This document shows positions 17,315 to 25,580 of a stretch of DNA of 64,000 nucleotides, one piece after another. This stretch comes from CAWCAW01 sp963793645. Lineage in GTDB: Bacteria; Actinomycetota; Acidimicrobiia; Acidimicrobiales; UBA8190. How positions within the stretch are numbered: position 1 is the first letter of the stretch; each line of letters begins with the position of its first letter. The position numbers and the translations under genes are program-made. Below the pieces are notes generated by a model, which had not been told where the DNA came from, did not search any database, and saw only the letters and a program-made list of their open reading frames with translations. Location of the stretch: assembly GCA_963793645.1 (NCBI GenBank), contig CAWCAW010000007.1:1-64000 (forward strand), given 5' to 3'.

Positions 17315-17780
17315 TCAGTTCTCCACGAGCTCGGCAATACGCGCCAAGGTAGCCGTCATGTTCTTCGCCGTGGCTGCTCCGGCGGCTCGCACCATGGGCT
17401 TGGTCACAGCAGATTCCTGGGAGATATCCCACGTCTCGGTGACCCGGGTGCCGCCCTCGGTCGGTTCGAGGTCATAGCGCCAGATCCGGCCTCCCGCCCA
17501 ACGACCCAAGGCGGTCGGTCCCCGTGTTTGCCAGGCAATGCGGCGGTTCTCCTCGTACTCGATCACGGTGTTGACCATGGCGTAGGGAATTCCCATGCGC
17601 ATGGCCATCGTCCACTGACTCCCGAGCACGAGTTTCATTGATCCGCGAACGCGGGTCACGCAGCGCTCCCGACCCATCGATATCTCGATGACGACCGGTG
17701 TCAGCCAGCAACGCGAAGACCCGCTCAGGCGGGGCCCCGATCGTCCGTTCGACAACGACGTGATCCGGATTGTCAGTCAC
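17315..17780 (-). pseudogene. SRPBCC (polyketide-cyclase-like) gene with a frameshift
   Basis: From GTG 17780 the first frame reads VTDNPDHVVVERTIGAPPE and RVFALLADTGRHRDIDGSG, a standard SRPBCC opening. At about 17639 the frame must change by one base to reach KLVLGSQWTMAMRMGIPYAM and the rest of the domain (NRRIAWQTRG, TRVTETWD), ending at 17315. The joined product would be about 155 residues, a normal small-ligand-binding helix-grip protein. The cause may be decay or an assembly indel. The start has TATGCT with a 7-nt gap. Confidence 0.72.
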
Positions 17781-17787
17781 GTCGCGC

Positions 17788-17793
17788 AGCATA
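17788..17793 (-). promoter_or_regulatory. -10 box TATGCT of the SRPBCC gene
   Basis: TATGCT ends 7 nt before GTG 17780 on the minus strand, fitting a leaderless transcript and favouring this start over ATG 17792, which lies inside the box. Confidence 0.5.
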
Positions 17794-17805
17794 GGGGTGC
17801 GCCGG

Positions 17806-18558
17806 TCAGCTGGTCGTGTGCCGACTCATCAAGGCGGCGCCCAGTTGGTCGGCCAGGGCGACGGCCACGACAAGTTGTTCGCGCTCGACGGCTCGAGCCG
17901 GAGTGGGAGTCAAGATGAACGAGGCCAGCACCACACCACCGCCGCGGACGGGCAGTTCCACGCGCCGGGTGGGCAGGCCGAGCTGTTGTGCCGGCCATAG
18001 GCGCCCCGCCATGGTGACGGATCCGTCGGGCTCGATGCGGGCCCCGGTATCCGTTGGTCGATCGAACGAGAAGCTGCAATCACGCAGCGTCAACAAGTCA
18101 CGGAGCTGGTCGGCGACGGCGATCACGATGAAGTCGGGTGCTTCGCCCGCTGAGATGCGTTCGGCCAGTCCATGGATGCGCTTGAGCCGGGCACTGCCCG
18201 CCTGGGCCCAGCTCCGGGCTCGTAGGCCCCGGGCGGCCAGCTCCCCTACGGCCAACCCGACGACGAGCAGGAGGACGGTCGTGGTGACGTCGGCCGACCC
18301 GGCGATGCGCAGTGACAGGTAGGGACGGGTAAGGAAGAAGTCGAAGGACAGACTCGACATCAACGCGGCGGTCGCCGCAGCACCACGACGCCCCGTACCG
18401 GCCACCACCACCACGCCCACCACGAACGCCAGCGCCAGGTTGGCGGGCGACACATGATTGCGAAAGGCGTGGAGGGCAGCCCCAACGACCACCGGGCCGG
18501 CGGCCGCGGCGCCGTAGGTCAGGGAACCGGTGCGAACACGATCGGCCATCACCAGCAC
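17806..18558 (-). CDS. KdpD-like DUF4118 membrane sensor protein without kinase domain
   Basis: 250 residues. The first 110 residues carry four membrane segments with the DUF4118 signature LSFDFFLTRPYLSLRI, as in the membrane part of the KdpD potassium sensor. The remaining 140 residues (from LKRIHGLAERISAGEAPDFI) resemble a GAF-like soluble domain. No histidine-kinase or Usp domain follows, so it is a stand-alone version. It lies directly downstream of, and on the same strand as, the potassium permease gene, which supports a role in ion homeostasis; that is inference from context. GTG 18558 is used; GTG 18552 and ATG 18549 are close alternatives. Confidence 0.75.
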   Translation of the reverse strand: MLVMADRVRTGSLTYGAAAAGPVVVGAALHAFRNHVSPANLALAFVVGVVVVAGTGRRGAAATAALMSSLSFDFFLTRPYLSLRIAGSADVTTTVLLLVVGLAVGELAARGLRARSWAQAGSARLKRIHGLAERISAGEAPDFIVIAVADQLRDLLTLRDCSFSFDRPTDTGARIEPDGSVTMAGRLWPAQQLGLPTRRVELPVRGGGVVLASFILTPTPARAVEREQLVVAVALADQLGAALMSRHTTS

Positions 18559-18615
18559 CTTCGCGCTAAACGCGTGGGAATGCCATGGCGCGCCCTGTGG
18601 AGGCGGCCACCGAGC

Positions 18616-21099
18616 TCATTGCTCGAGCTCGGCCCAGGCCGTGTCGGGGCCGGCGATGAGCTCGTAGTCGGGGTTCAAGATGGCCAGCTGGCCTTCCCAC
18701 GCCCCCACCATCCCCGATGCCACCAGGCGGGCACCTTGCTGAATGCCGGGGATGCGCCGGCGCCCCTGGAACACCAGGAGAATCTGACCCGAGTCATCGG
18801 CGAGGACGCATTCGAGGTTGGCCGTTCCGGTGCGCGTCGGCACCCGGATGCTGCGAATGCGCCCGGCCACACGCATCCGCTGACGCCACTGCACCTCCCC
18901 GATCGGAATCGTGCCGGCCGCCTTCGGCCCGAGGGATTCGGAGCTCTTCGTTCCCCGGCTGCTCGGGACCGAGACCCCATTGTCCTCCCCATGGCGACGC
19001 GTGCGCGGCCACCCATGAGCCAGCTGGAACGGCACGATGGTGGCATTGACATGCGGCAGCTGGGCTACCGCGGCGGCAATGCGATCGGCACTGCGGTCGT
19101 GCAGCAAGCGGCGCCACCCCCCGGCAAACCCACGCCGAGGCAAGAGGATGGTCAGCTCAGTGTTCCCGTCCCCGGTGATCTCGGCGGCGAGCTCGAGTGC
19201 GGCACGAGCCAGCCGGCGATCGGGGCACTCCATGATGTCGAGGGGGACACGAGAGAGCCCCAGACGCCCCCACTCGGCCTCGAGCTCCACGGCGTCGCGG
19301 GGGTCCACCGCAAAGTGCACGACGCGCAGCCGATCGGGAGTCAACGTGCGCGCGTATTGGATGGCGCGCGCCGTGGCCAGATCGAGATTGTCGACGAAGA
19401 CCACCACGACGTGCGTGCGAAGGACGGGCTCCTCAGTGGCTTCAGTTACCCCCACCTCCAGTTGCTCGGCCTCCTTCTGGTACTGCCGGTGCAACCGCAT
19501 GAGAATGAACACGCCGGCGGGCATGAGGATGACCACGACCCAGGCGCCCCGGTCGAACTTGGTGACGGCGAAGATGATGTCGACGATCAACGACATCACC
19601 GCGGCGGTGCCGTTGATGGCCACGCCCCGCTTCCAGTGCGGTTCGTGGTGGGTGATGTGGAACTTCACCATGCCGGATCCAGCCATGGTGAAGCCGGTGA
19701 ACACGCCGATGGCATACAGGGGGATGAGGCTGTTGACCTGTGCCTTGGTGACGAGCAACAGCGCGATCGACGCCGCCGTGAGCACGATCACGCCCGTGGA
19801 GAACACCAGCCGGTGCCCTCGGCGATTGAGCTGGCGGGGGAGATAGGAATCCTCGGCCGCGAAGCTGGCCAGGAACGGGAACCCGGTGAAGCTGGTGTTG
19901 GCGGCCAGCACCAAAATGAACATGGTCCCGCCCTGCAAGAGGTAGAAGAGCGTGTGGCCGAGCGCGCTCGAGCCGTAGACGTAGGTGGCGATCTGCGACA
20001 CCACGGTGGGCGTGCCGTCCAGCCGCGGCACAGGGTGCACGATGGCTGACAACACCCCCACGCCCAAGACGAGTGAGCCGAGGATGACGCTCATCACCAC
20101 CAACGTGATGCGGGCGTTGCGCGCCTCGGGTTGGCGGAACACGCTCACACCGTTGGAGATGGCCTCGGTACCGGTCAGGGCCGTGCCTCCCGAGGCGAAG
20201 GCCTGGAGCACGATGAACAGGCTGGCTCCGTAGAAGAGGTCCGCGGGCACCGAGTGTCCAATGGGAATCGCATGGGGCTGGTGCAAAGAGTGCGCGTGGA
20301 GCTGGCCCAGAACGGCCCGCACCGCCCCCACCGCGATCAGCAGCACCATATTGGCGATGAAGAAGTACGTAGGCGCCGCAAAGACACGCCCCGCCTCGCG
20401 GATGCCGCGCAGGTTGCCGAAGGCGATGAGCAGCACGAAACCGACCGACATCCATACCGTGGCCCCTTTGAGCGAGGGGAAAGCCGAGACCAGCGCGGCT
20501 ACGCCGGCCGCTACCGACACGGCGACGGTCAGGGTGTAGTCGATGAGCAGCGCCACCGCCGCGATCTGGGCGATGCCCAGACCGAAGTTCTCCCGCGCCA
20601 CCACGTAGGCGCCACCGGCCTTCGTGTACACCTTGATCACTTCGAGATACGACATGGCCACAACGGCCAGTACGAGGATCACGGCCAGCGAGATGGGGAT
20701 CACGAGCGTAAAGGCGGCCACGCCGATGATGGGAACCAGGATCAGCAACACCTGCTCGGTGGCATACGCCGAGGACGAGATGACGTCCGAGGACAACACC
20801 GCCAACGCGGTGGGCTTGCCCAGCCGCTCGAGGGACTGGCGTTCGGTGGCCAGAGGCGGTCCCAGCAGCGCGTTCTTCAGCCGGTAGCGCAGCGTCTCGG
20901 GGAGCTCGACGGCCCCCGCCTTGGGCAGCGCCGTCGGAGCCACCCGTCGCCCTGGCCCCGGCTTCTGCGGACCCCCATGGCCCGGGGCACCGTTGGTCGG
21001 GACCTCCACGGCGCCTCGGTCGTGGCCCGTGGGTGCGTCAGAGACTCCGGCGACCGGCGGGGCGGGCACGGCCGGGAGCTGGGGCCCGGGCTCGTCCAT
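18616..21099 (-). CDS. APC-superfamily KimA-like potassium permease with C-terminal OB-fold
   Basis: 827 residues. A Pro/Gly-rich N-terminus (1-70) leads to about twelve membrane helices (95-560) beginning with SSDVISSSAYATEQ, the ion-site helix of KimA/KUP-like APC transporters. A Usp-like cytoplasmic domain follows (about 580-700, THVVVVFVDNLDLATARAIQ). The last 110 residues (from about 725, QWRQRMRVAGRIRSIRVPT to NPDYELIAGPD) look like a separate OB-fold. The gene is divergent from two TrkA genes, an arrangement I recall from mycobacteria (Rv2690c-Rv2692), where an OB-fold protein is encoded nearby as a separate gene. The fusion is therefore unusual. Potassium as substrate is inferred from the TrkA neighbours. 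Confidence 0.8.
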   Translation of the reverse strand: MDEPGPQLPAVPAPPVAGVSDAPTGHDRGAVEVPTNGAPGHGGPQKPGPGRRVAPTALPKAGAVELPETLRYRLKNALLGPPLATERQSLERLGKPTALAVLSSDVISSSAYATEQVLLILVPIIGVAAFTLVIPISLAVILVLAVVAMSYLEVIKVYTKAGGAYVVARENFGLGIAQIAAVALLIDYTLTVAVSVAAGVAALVSAFPSLKGATVWMSVGFVLLIAFGNLRGIREAGRVFAAPTYFFIANMVLLIAVGAVRAVLGQLHAHSLHQPHAIPIGHSVPADLFYGASLFIVLQAFASGGTALTGTEAISNGVSVFRQPEARNARITLVVMSVILGSLVLGVGVLSAIVHPVPRLDGTPTVVSQIATYVYGSSALGHTLFYLLQGGTMFILVLAANTSFTGFPFLASFAAEDSYLPRQLNRRGHRLVFSTGVIVLTAASIALLLVTKAQVNSLIPLYAIGVFTGFTMAGSGMVKFHITHHEPHWKRGVAINGTAAVMSLIVDIIFAVTKFDRGAWVVVILMPAGVFILMRLHRQYQKEAEQLEVGVTEATEEPVLRTHVVVVFVDNLDLATARAIQYARTLTPDRLRVVHFAVDPRDAVELEAEWGRLGLSRVPLDIMECPDRRLARAALELAAEITGDGNTELTILLPRRGFAGGWRRLLHDRSADRIAAAVAQLPHVNATIVPFQLAHGWPRTRRHGEDNGVSVPSSRGTKSSESLGPKAAGTIPIGEVQWRQRMRVAGRIRSIRVPTRTGTANLECVLADDSGQILLVFQGRRRIPGIQQGARLVASGMVGAWEGQLAILNPDYELIAGPDTAWAELEQ

Positions 21100-21224
21100 C
21101 CCCTCAGGTAATCACATTGCCAACCCGCCTAGGCACATCGGGGGGCGGGGCCGCCGGGGAGGGTGCGGCGGGAGGCGCCGACGGGGAGTTGTCAGGAAGC
21201 CGACCGGCGTGGTGGGGTGGGGCC

Positions 21225-21917
21225 GTGCATATCGTCGTGGTGGGATGCGGGCGGGTCGGATCCGGCCTGGCCGTACAGCTGTTGGACCAGGGTCACTCCG
21301 TGTGTGTGGTCGACAAGCTGCCCCGGGCCTTTCGCCGGCTCCCGGCTGATTGGAAGGGCGAGACCCTGGTGGGGTCCGGCTTCGATCGCGCTGATCTCGA
21401 CCGGGCGGGAGCCAACAAAGCCGGCGCTCTGGCCGCGGTGACGAGCGGGGACAACTCCAACATCCTGACCGCCCGCATCGCGCGAGAGAACTACGGGATA
21501 CCGAACGTGGTGGCCCGTATCTACGACCCCCGGCGCGCCGAGATCTACCAGCGACTGGGTATCCCCACCGTGGCCACGGTGACGTGGACCATCGACCGCG
21601 TCATGCGTCGGCTCTTGCCTGACAACGTGGCCGGGGAATGGACGGACTCGACCGGGTCTCTCGTGCTCGTGGAGCGCCCCCTTCCCGAAGGGTGGGCGGG
21701 CAAGCGCCTGCGCGATCTGACCATTGCGGGCGGCGCCTCGTTGGTGGCGGTGACGCGCGCCGGAGTGCCTCGCCTCGACGTGAGCGACCTCGTCGGCCAA
21801 GAAGCCGACGTGCTGACGTTGATCGTGGCCAAGGACGCCGTCGACGAACTCGAACGGCGCCTGTGTGGCTCCCCGGTGGCTCTGGCCGACGACGCCGACG
21901 GATCGGAGCCACGATGA
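21225..21917 (+). CDS. TrkA-family potassium uptake regulatory subunit (first of a pair)
   Basis: 230 residues from GTG 21225, where VHIVVVGCGRVGSGLAVQLL gives the NAD-binding GxGxxG at the very start, as in all TrkA-N domains; longer in-frame extensions upstream are Gly/Ala-rich and out of character. The acidic ribose-binding residue follows in VCVVDKLPRAF. A TrkA-C domain occupies roughly residues 140-220. The protein should form a cytoplasmic ring with its neighbour that gates a potassium transporter. The stop overlaps the next start as ATGA, so translation is coupled. It is divergent from the KimA-like permease. Confidence 0.88.
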   Translation: MHIVVVGCGRVGSGLAVQLLDQGHSVCVVDKLPRAFRRLPADWKGETLVGSGFDRADLDRAGANKAGALAAVTSGDNSNILTARIARENYGIPNVVARIYDPRRAEIYQRLGIPTVATVTWTIDRVMRRLLPDNVAGEWTDSTGSLVLVERPLPEGWAGKRLRDLTIAGGASLVAVTRAGVPRLDVSDLVGQEADVLTLIVAKDAVDELERRLCGSPVALADDADGSEPR

Positions 21918-22585
21918 AAGTCGCCATCGCCGGAGGCGGCAACGTGGGCACCGCCATCGCCCGTGACCTCCTCGCCAACGGCCACGAGGTGCTGGTGATC
22001 GAGCAGGACCCCGAGCTCGTCGAGCGCATGCGTACTGATGTGCTGGTCACATGGGTGGCAGCTGACGCCTGCGAGGTGAGTTCGCTCGACGCCGCCGGCG
22101 TGGCCAGTGTCGATGTGGTGGTGGCGGCCACCGGAGACGATGAGGACAATCTCGTCATCTCGCTGTTGGCCAAACAGGAGTTCGCCGTGCCTCGGGTGGT
22201 GGCCCGGGTCAACAATCCCAAGAACCAGTGGCTCTTCAACGAGTCCTGGGGCGTCGATGTATCGGTCTCCACTCCTCAGCTCCTCACCGCGTTGGTGGAA
22301 GAGGCGGTGTCGGTCGGGTCCCTCGTTCGACTTCTCCAATTCGAAGGCGGCAGCGCGCATCTCGTAGAGGTCACCTTGGCCGAGAGCTCTCCTGTCGAGG
22401 GCGTGTCGCTGGCCGAGCTCGAGCTGCCGCGCGATGTCACCGTCGTGGCCGTGGTCAGAAAGGACCGTTTGGTCGTACCACGCGGCGATACCGTCCTCAG
22501 TGCCGGCGACGAGGTGCTCCTTCTGGTCACCGGCACCGCTGAGGACGCCGTACGCCGGATACTGGTCGGAGAACCTCGTTCGTAA
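21914..22585 (+). CDS. TrkA-family potassium uptake regulatory subunit (second of a pair)
   Basis: 223 residues. MKVAIAGGGNVGTAIARDLL carries the NAD-binding motif, VLVIEQDP the acidic partner, and residues 140-215 a TrkA-C domain ending in LLLVTGTAEDAVRRIL. It overlaps the first TrkA gene by 4 bp (ATGA). The pair corresponds to the actinobacterial CeoB/CeoC couple, and divergent placement beside an APC permease suggests that the permease is the gated partner. Two different subunits may allow a mixed ring that senses both NAD(H) and a second ligand; that is inference. Confidence 0.88.
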   Translation: MKVAIAGGGNVGTAIARDLLANGHEVLVIEQDPELVERMRTDVLVTWVAADACEVSSLDAAGVASVDVVVAATGDDEDNLVISLLAKQEFAVPRVVARVNNPKNQWLFNESWGVDVSVSTPQLLTALVEEAVSVGSLVRLLQFEGGSAHLVEVTLAESSPVEGVSLAELELPRDVTVVAVVRKDRLVVPRGDTVLSAGDEVLLLVTGTAEDAVRRILVGEPRS

Positions 22586-22589
22586 TCCG

Positions 22590-23387
22590 GTGTCACGGCG
22601 TGCTCGTGACGTCGACGTCCCCGTTCCGGTGGCCTGCGCAGGCGCGCTCCTGCTCGTGGGCGTACTCGTAGGCGGCTGCAGCTCGCCGTCACATGCTCCA
22701 TCGGCACAGGCACCATCGGCACAGGCACCATCGGCCACCGGCACGGTGATCAGGACGCCGGCCACCACTGCTGGCGTGACCACCACATCCCCACCCCCGA
22801 CAACGACGACCACCGAGTCGGTCTTCACCTCCACGTCTGCGACGGTGACCGCCGCCCAACTCGGCGCCACCTGGCACGCCGGTTGTCCCGTCGATCCCAG
22901 CCAGCTCCGCGTGGTGCAGATGAGTTACTGGGGTTTCGACAACGAGCCCCACGTCGGCACCATGGTGGTGAACGCCACCGTGGTGAGCTCGGTCATCGAG
23001 GTCTTCTCCGCCTTGTACGCGGCCCGCTTCCCGGTCCAGGAAATGGTCCCCGAGTCCACCTACGACGGCAACGACAACGCGGCGGCGGCCGCCGACGACA
23101 CCTCCGGATTCAACTGCCGCGATGCGGTGGCACCCGGACCGCCCAAGTGGTCTGTGCACGCATACGGCGAGGCGATCGACGTCAACGACGTTCAGAACCC
23201 CTATGTCGACGGCACCTTGGTCATCCCGCCTGCCGGTGCTGCCTATGAGAATCGTGGGGACCTGCGACCCGGCATGGCGGTTCCCGGCGGGACTCTGGTT
23301 GAGGCTTTTGCGCACGTGGGTTGGCAGTGGGGCGGCCGGTGGACAGGGTCCCCCGACTATCAGCATTTCTCCCTCACCGGCGGTTAG
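22590..23387 (+). CDS. M15-family D-Ala-D-Ala carboxypeptidase-like lipoprotein
   Basis: 265 residues from GTG 22590, four bases after the TrkA stop. A signal peptide ends in the lipobox LVGGC (Cys at about 31), followed by a Ser/Thr/Pro linker with short APSAQ repeats. The catalytic domain has the M15 motif HAYGEAIDVN (zinc-binding His and Asp, with a Ser two residues before the His) and the last zinc histidine in DYQHFSL. M15 enzymes cut D-Ala-containing cross-links or stems of peptidoglycan. It is exported and probably lipid-anchored. Its place in the TrkA operon may be coincidental. Confidence 0.82.
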   Translation: MSRRARDVDVPVPVACAGALLLVGVLVGGCSSPSHAPSAQAPSAQAPSATGTVIRTPATTAGVTTTSPPPTTTTTESVFTSTSATVTAAQLGATWHAGCPVDPSQLRVVQMSYWGFDNEPHVGTMVVNATVVSSVIEVFSALYAARFPVQEMVPESTYDGNDNAAAAADDTSGFNCRDAVAPGPPKWSVHAYGEAIDVNDVQNPYVDGTLVIPPAGAAYENRGDLRPGMAVPGGTLVEAFAHVGWQWGGRWTGSPDYQHFSLTGG

Positions 23388-23591
23388 CTCGACCTTCGCC
23401 ATGAGGACCCAGTGCGCGTCCCGATGCACAAGTGGCGCGAGTTTCCAATCGTGATGTCGAGCCGGAAAGCTCGAACCTCCAGGTCAGCGGGGAGTTGTCA
23501 ACGCGCCTGAACATTTGCCAGTGGACGTCGGTATGGCTGGACCAAGAGCACGTGTCGATTCGACGGCGCGCGCCGGCAAAGGAGAGTGGTC

Positions 23592-24776
23592 GTGAAGGGC
23601 TCACGAGAAAGTACTGACCAGGCCGGTCACAACGCGCCGAATGACCGTCCGCGACGTCGACGTGTCCACCGCATCGGGCGACCGGCCGTAGTCGCAGCCC
23701 TCGGTATCGCCATGGTGGGCGCCTTCAGCACGGCCGCCGGCGCGCAGACAATCGGGGGGAGTCCTTTCCTGGCCCGGTTCCACACCGCCACGAACGTCGG
23801 GTCGACGGTGCCCGCCAACGGCGATGAAAATCCCTACGGCGTGGCCACCATCTCTCAGAGCGAAGGCGCCCTCGTGCAAGGCAGCACGCTCGTAAGCAAC
23901 TTCAACGCCAGCTCGAATCTCCAAGGGACGGGGACGACCATCGTCCAGGTATCACCGTCGGGTCAGCAGACCTTGTTCGCCCAAATCGGTGGACGACTGC
24001 CCGGCCCTTGCCCCGGAGGCGTTGGCTTGACCACTGCCCTGTCGATCCTGCAAGGGGGCTACGTCGTGGTCGGGAGCCTCCCGGTCACCGAAGCCGGAAG
24101 TGGAACCCCTGAGCCGGGTTGTCTGATCGTGCTCAACGACCAAGGAAATGTGGTGGAGACGTGGTCTGGTCGCAACATCAACGGCCCGTGGGACATGACC
24201 GAGGTTCAGGTCCCTGGCTTCGCCGAGCTCTTTGTGACCAACGTCCTCAACGGCACCGTGGCGGCTGATTCGAACGTCGCCTACGGCGGAACGGTGGTGC
24301 GCATTCTCATCGCGCTATCCCCCCGCCACATCCCGATCATGCTCAACTCCACGGTCATCGCCACCGGGTTCGCCGAGCAACTCAACTCCTCGGCCTTGGT
24401 CCTCGGCCCCACCGGTGTGGCCGTGGGTCCGACGGGCACCGTCTACGTGGCCGACACCATCGAGAACCGCATCGCGTCGATCCCCTTCGGCGTGTTCAGA
24501 CAGACGCCGGTGGGCAATGGTGGGTTCACGCTGAGTTCAGGAGGCTCCCTCAACGCTCCGTTGGGGCTGGTGGTAGCTCCCGACGGGGACCTCATCTCCG
24601 TCAACGGCAATGACGGCAATGCGGTCGAGGTCACGCCGTGGGGTCAGCAGGTCGACACCGTGCAGATCGATCCCTACAACTCCGGCGGTGATCTGTTCGG
24701 CCTGGCCATCGCGCCTGGCAACCGGGGCGTGCTCTTCGTCGACGATGGTGACAACACACTGAAGCTCTTTCACTGA
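23592..24776 (+). CDS. secreted NHL/SMP-30-like beta-propeller protein
   Basis: 394 residues from GTG 23592, preceded by AAAGGAGA; a GTG at 23586 lies too close to that site. A signal peptide of about 48 residues (RPAVVAALGIAMVGAFSTAAGA) is followed by a repeated beta pattern with GPTGVAVGPTGTVYVADT and NAPLGLVVAPDGDLISVNG blades, as in NHL/SMP-30-type propellers. There are no obvious catalytic residues. It is probably an extracellular binding protein. The GC-rich hairpins after the stop should end transcription. Confidence 0.75.
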   Translation: MKGSRESTDQAGHNAPNDRPRRRRVHRIGRPAVVAALGIAMVGAFSTAAGAQTIGGSPFLARFHTATNVGSTVPANGDENPYGVATISQSEGALVQGSTLVSNFNASSNLQGTGTTIVQVSPSGQQTLFAQIGGRLPGPCPGGVGLTTALSILQGGYVVVGSLPVTEAGSGTPEPGCLIVLNDQGNVVETWSGRNINGPWDMTEVQVPGFAELFVTNVLNGTVAADSNVAYGGTVVRILIALSPRHIPIMLNSTVIATGFAEQLNSSALVLGPTGVAVGPTGTVYVADTIENRIASIPFGVFRQTPVGNGGFTLSSGGSLNAPLGLVVAPDGDLISVNGNDGNAVEVTPWGQQVDTVQIDPYNSGGDLFGLAIAPGNRGVLFVDDGDNTLKLFH

Positions 24777-24795
24777 GATCACGGGACTGGTGACG

Positions 24796-24829
24796 GCCCC
24801 TGCCCGGTTTCCGCCTCTCGGGCAGGGGC
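24796..24829. terminator. 11-bp GC-rich hairpin terminator
   Basis: Perfect stem GCCCCTGCCCG (24796-24806) / CGGGCAGGGGC (24819-24829) with a 12-nt loop, 20 bp after the propeller gene and before the end of the converging TetR gene. There is no T-tract, as is common in GC-rich actinobacteria. Confidence 0.65.
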
Positions 24830-24841
24830 TCGTCGCCACGA

Positions 24842-24877
24842 CCCCCGGCGCCGCCCCTGTGTGGTGGGTGCCGGGGG
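24842..24877. terminator. second hairpin between converging genes
   Basis: Stem CCCCCGGC (24842-24849) / GCCGGGGG (24870-24877). It lies 6 bp beyond the TetR stop on the minus side and may end that transcript. Confidence 0.5.
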
Positions 24878-24882
24878 CGCCC

Positions 24883-25485
24883 TCAGGACATCGACGCCGG
24901 CGCTCCTTCGATACCCACGGCTCGGCGCACAAATTGCTGCGTGGCGCGCACCAGCCGGGCGTCGCCGACACGGTCGTCGTCTCGAAAGGTGGGGTCGAAC
25001 GCGTGCATGGCACTGAAGATCAGCAGAGCCGTGGCCTCGATGTCCTCGACACGAAATGCGCCGGCGTCGACGCCATCGGCAAGCAATGATCGGATGGCGT
25101 CGACCAGGCGGTTGTGAGCCGGCGGTTGCTCCGGGGCGCCCGTCGAGTGGCCGGCATGACGGAAAAGCACCTCATGAAGTTGGTCCTGGGCCTGAAAGCG
25201 GTCGAAACAGGCTTGGATACAGGCGTCCAGCTTGCCGGGCCAGTCCGGTTGCGAACTTGTCACGTCCCGGACTCGATCGGCGAACTCGTTGACGAACTGC
25301 TCTTGGAGCGCCAAGACCAGATCATCTTTGGAGTGGAAATAGAGATAGAAGAGGCCCTTGGACACGCCCGCCGTGGTGGTGATGTCCTCCAAGGTTGTGG
25401 CCGCCACGCCCTTGGCGACAAAGAGCGCCTCGCCCGCTCTCAGTAGATCGGCGCGACGCTCGTCGGCCGGCTTTGTTCTCGCCAT
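24883..25485 (-). CDS. TetR-family transcriptional regulator
   Basis: 200 residues from ATG 25485 (a GTG precedes it directly), with AGGGAG six bases upstream. The N-terminal helix-turn-helix is clear: RRADLLRAGEALFVAKGVAA then TTLEDITTTAGVSKGLFYLYF. The C-terminal ligand and dimer domain has no recognised specificity. It is divergent from an MFS exporter gene, and the intergenic region contains two perfect inverted repeats, so it most likely represses the exporter and itself. A TACGAT -10 box for this gene (25512-25517 on the minus strand) overlaps the first palindrome by one base. Confidence 0.88.
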   Translation of the reverse strand: MARTKPADERRADLLRAGEALFVAKGVAATTLEDITTTAGVSKGLFYLYFHSKDDLVLALQEQFVNEFADRVRDVTSSQPDWPGKLDACIQACFDRFQAQDQLHEVLFRHAGHSTGAPEQPPAHNRLVDAIRSLLADGVDAGAFRVEDIEATALLIFSAMHAFDPTFRDDDRVGDARLVRATQQFVRRAVGIEGAPASMS

Positions 25486-25516
25486 CACCGCTCCCTGGAG
25501 TAGCTCTCCCTATCGT

Positions 25517-25552
25517 ACTCAGTATGAGTGACCGCCAGTCAGTATATTGACT
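25517..25552. promoter_or_regulatory. two palindromic operators between tetR and the MFS gene
   Basis: ACTCAGTATGAGT (25517-25529) and AGTCAGTATATTGACT (25537-25552) are perfect inverted repeats 7 bp apart. Both contain CAGTAT, and a further AGTCACTG follows at 25560-25567. They sit where a TetR dimer would block both divergent promoters. Confidence 0.65.
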
Positions 25553-25574
25553 ATCCCCCAGTCACTGTTAGGAT
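25547..25574 (+). promoter_or_regulatory. MFS gene promoter, leaderless
   Basis: TTGACT (25547-25552), a 16-nt spacer, and TAGGAT (25569-25574), which ends 6 nt before GTG 25581. The -35 lies inside the second operator, so repressor binding would exclude RNA polymerase. Confidence 0.6.
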
Positions 25575-25580
25575 TCGGCC

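Noticed and set aside
18454..20049. 531-codon plus-strand frame
   Set aside because: Antisense to the permease gene, His/Gly/Arg-rich with no motif; a GC-rich shadow.
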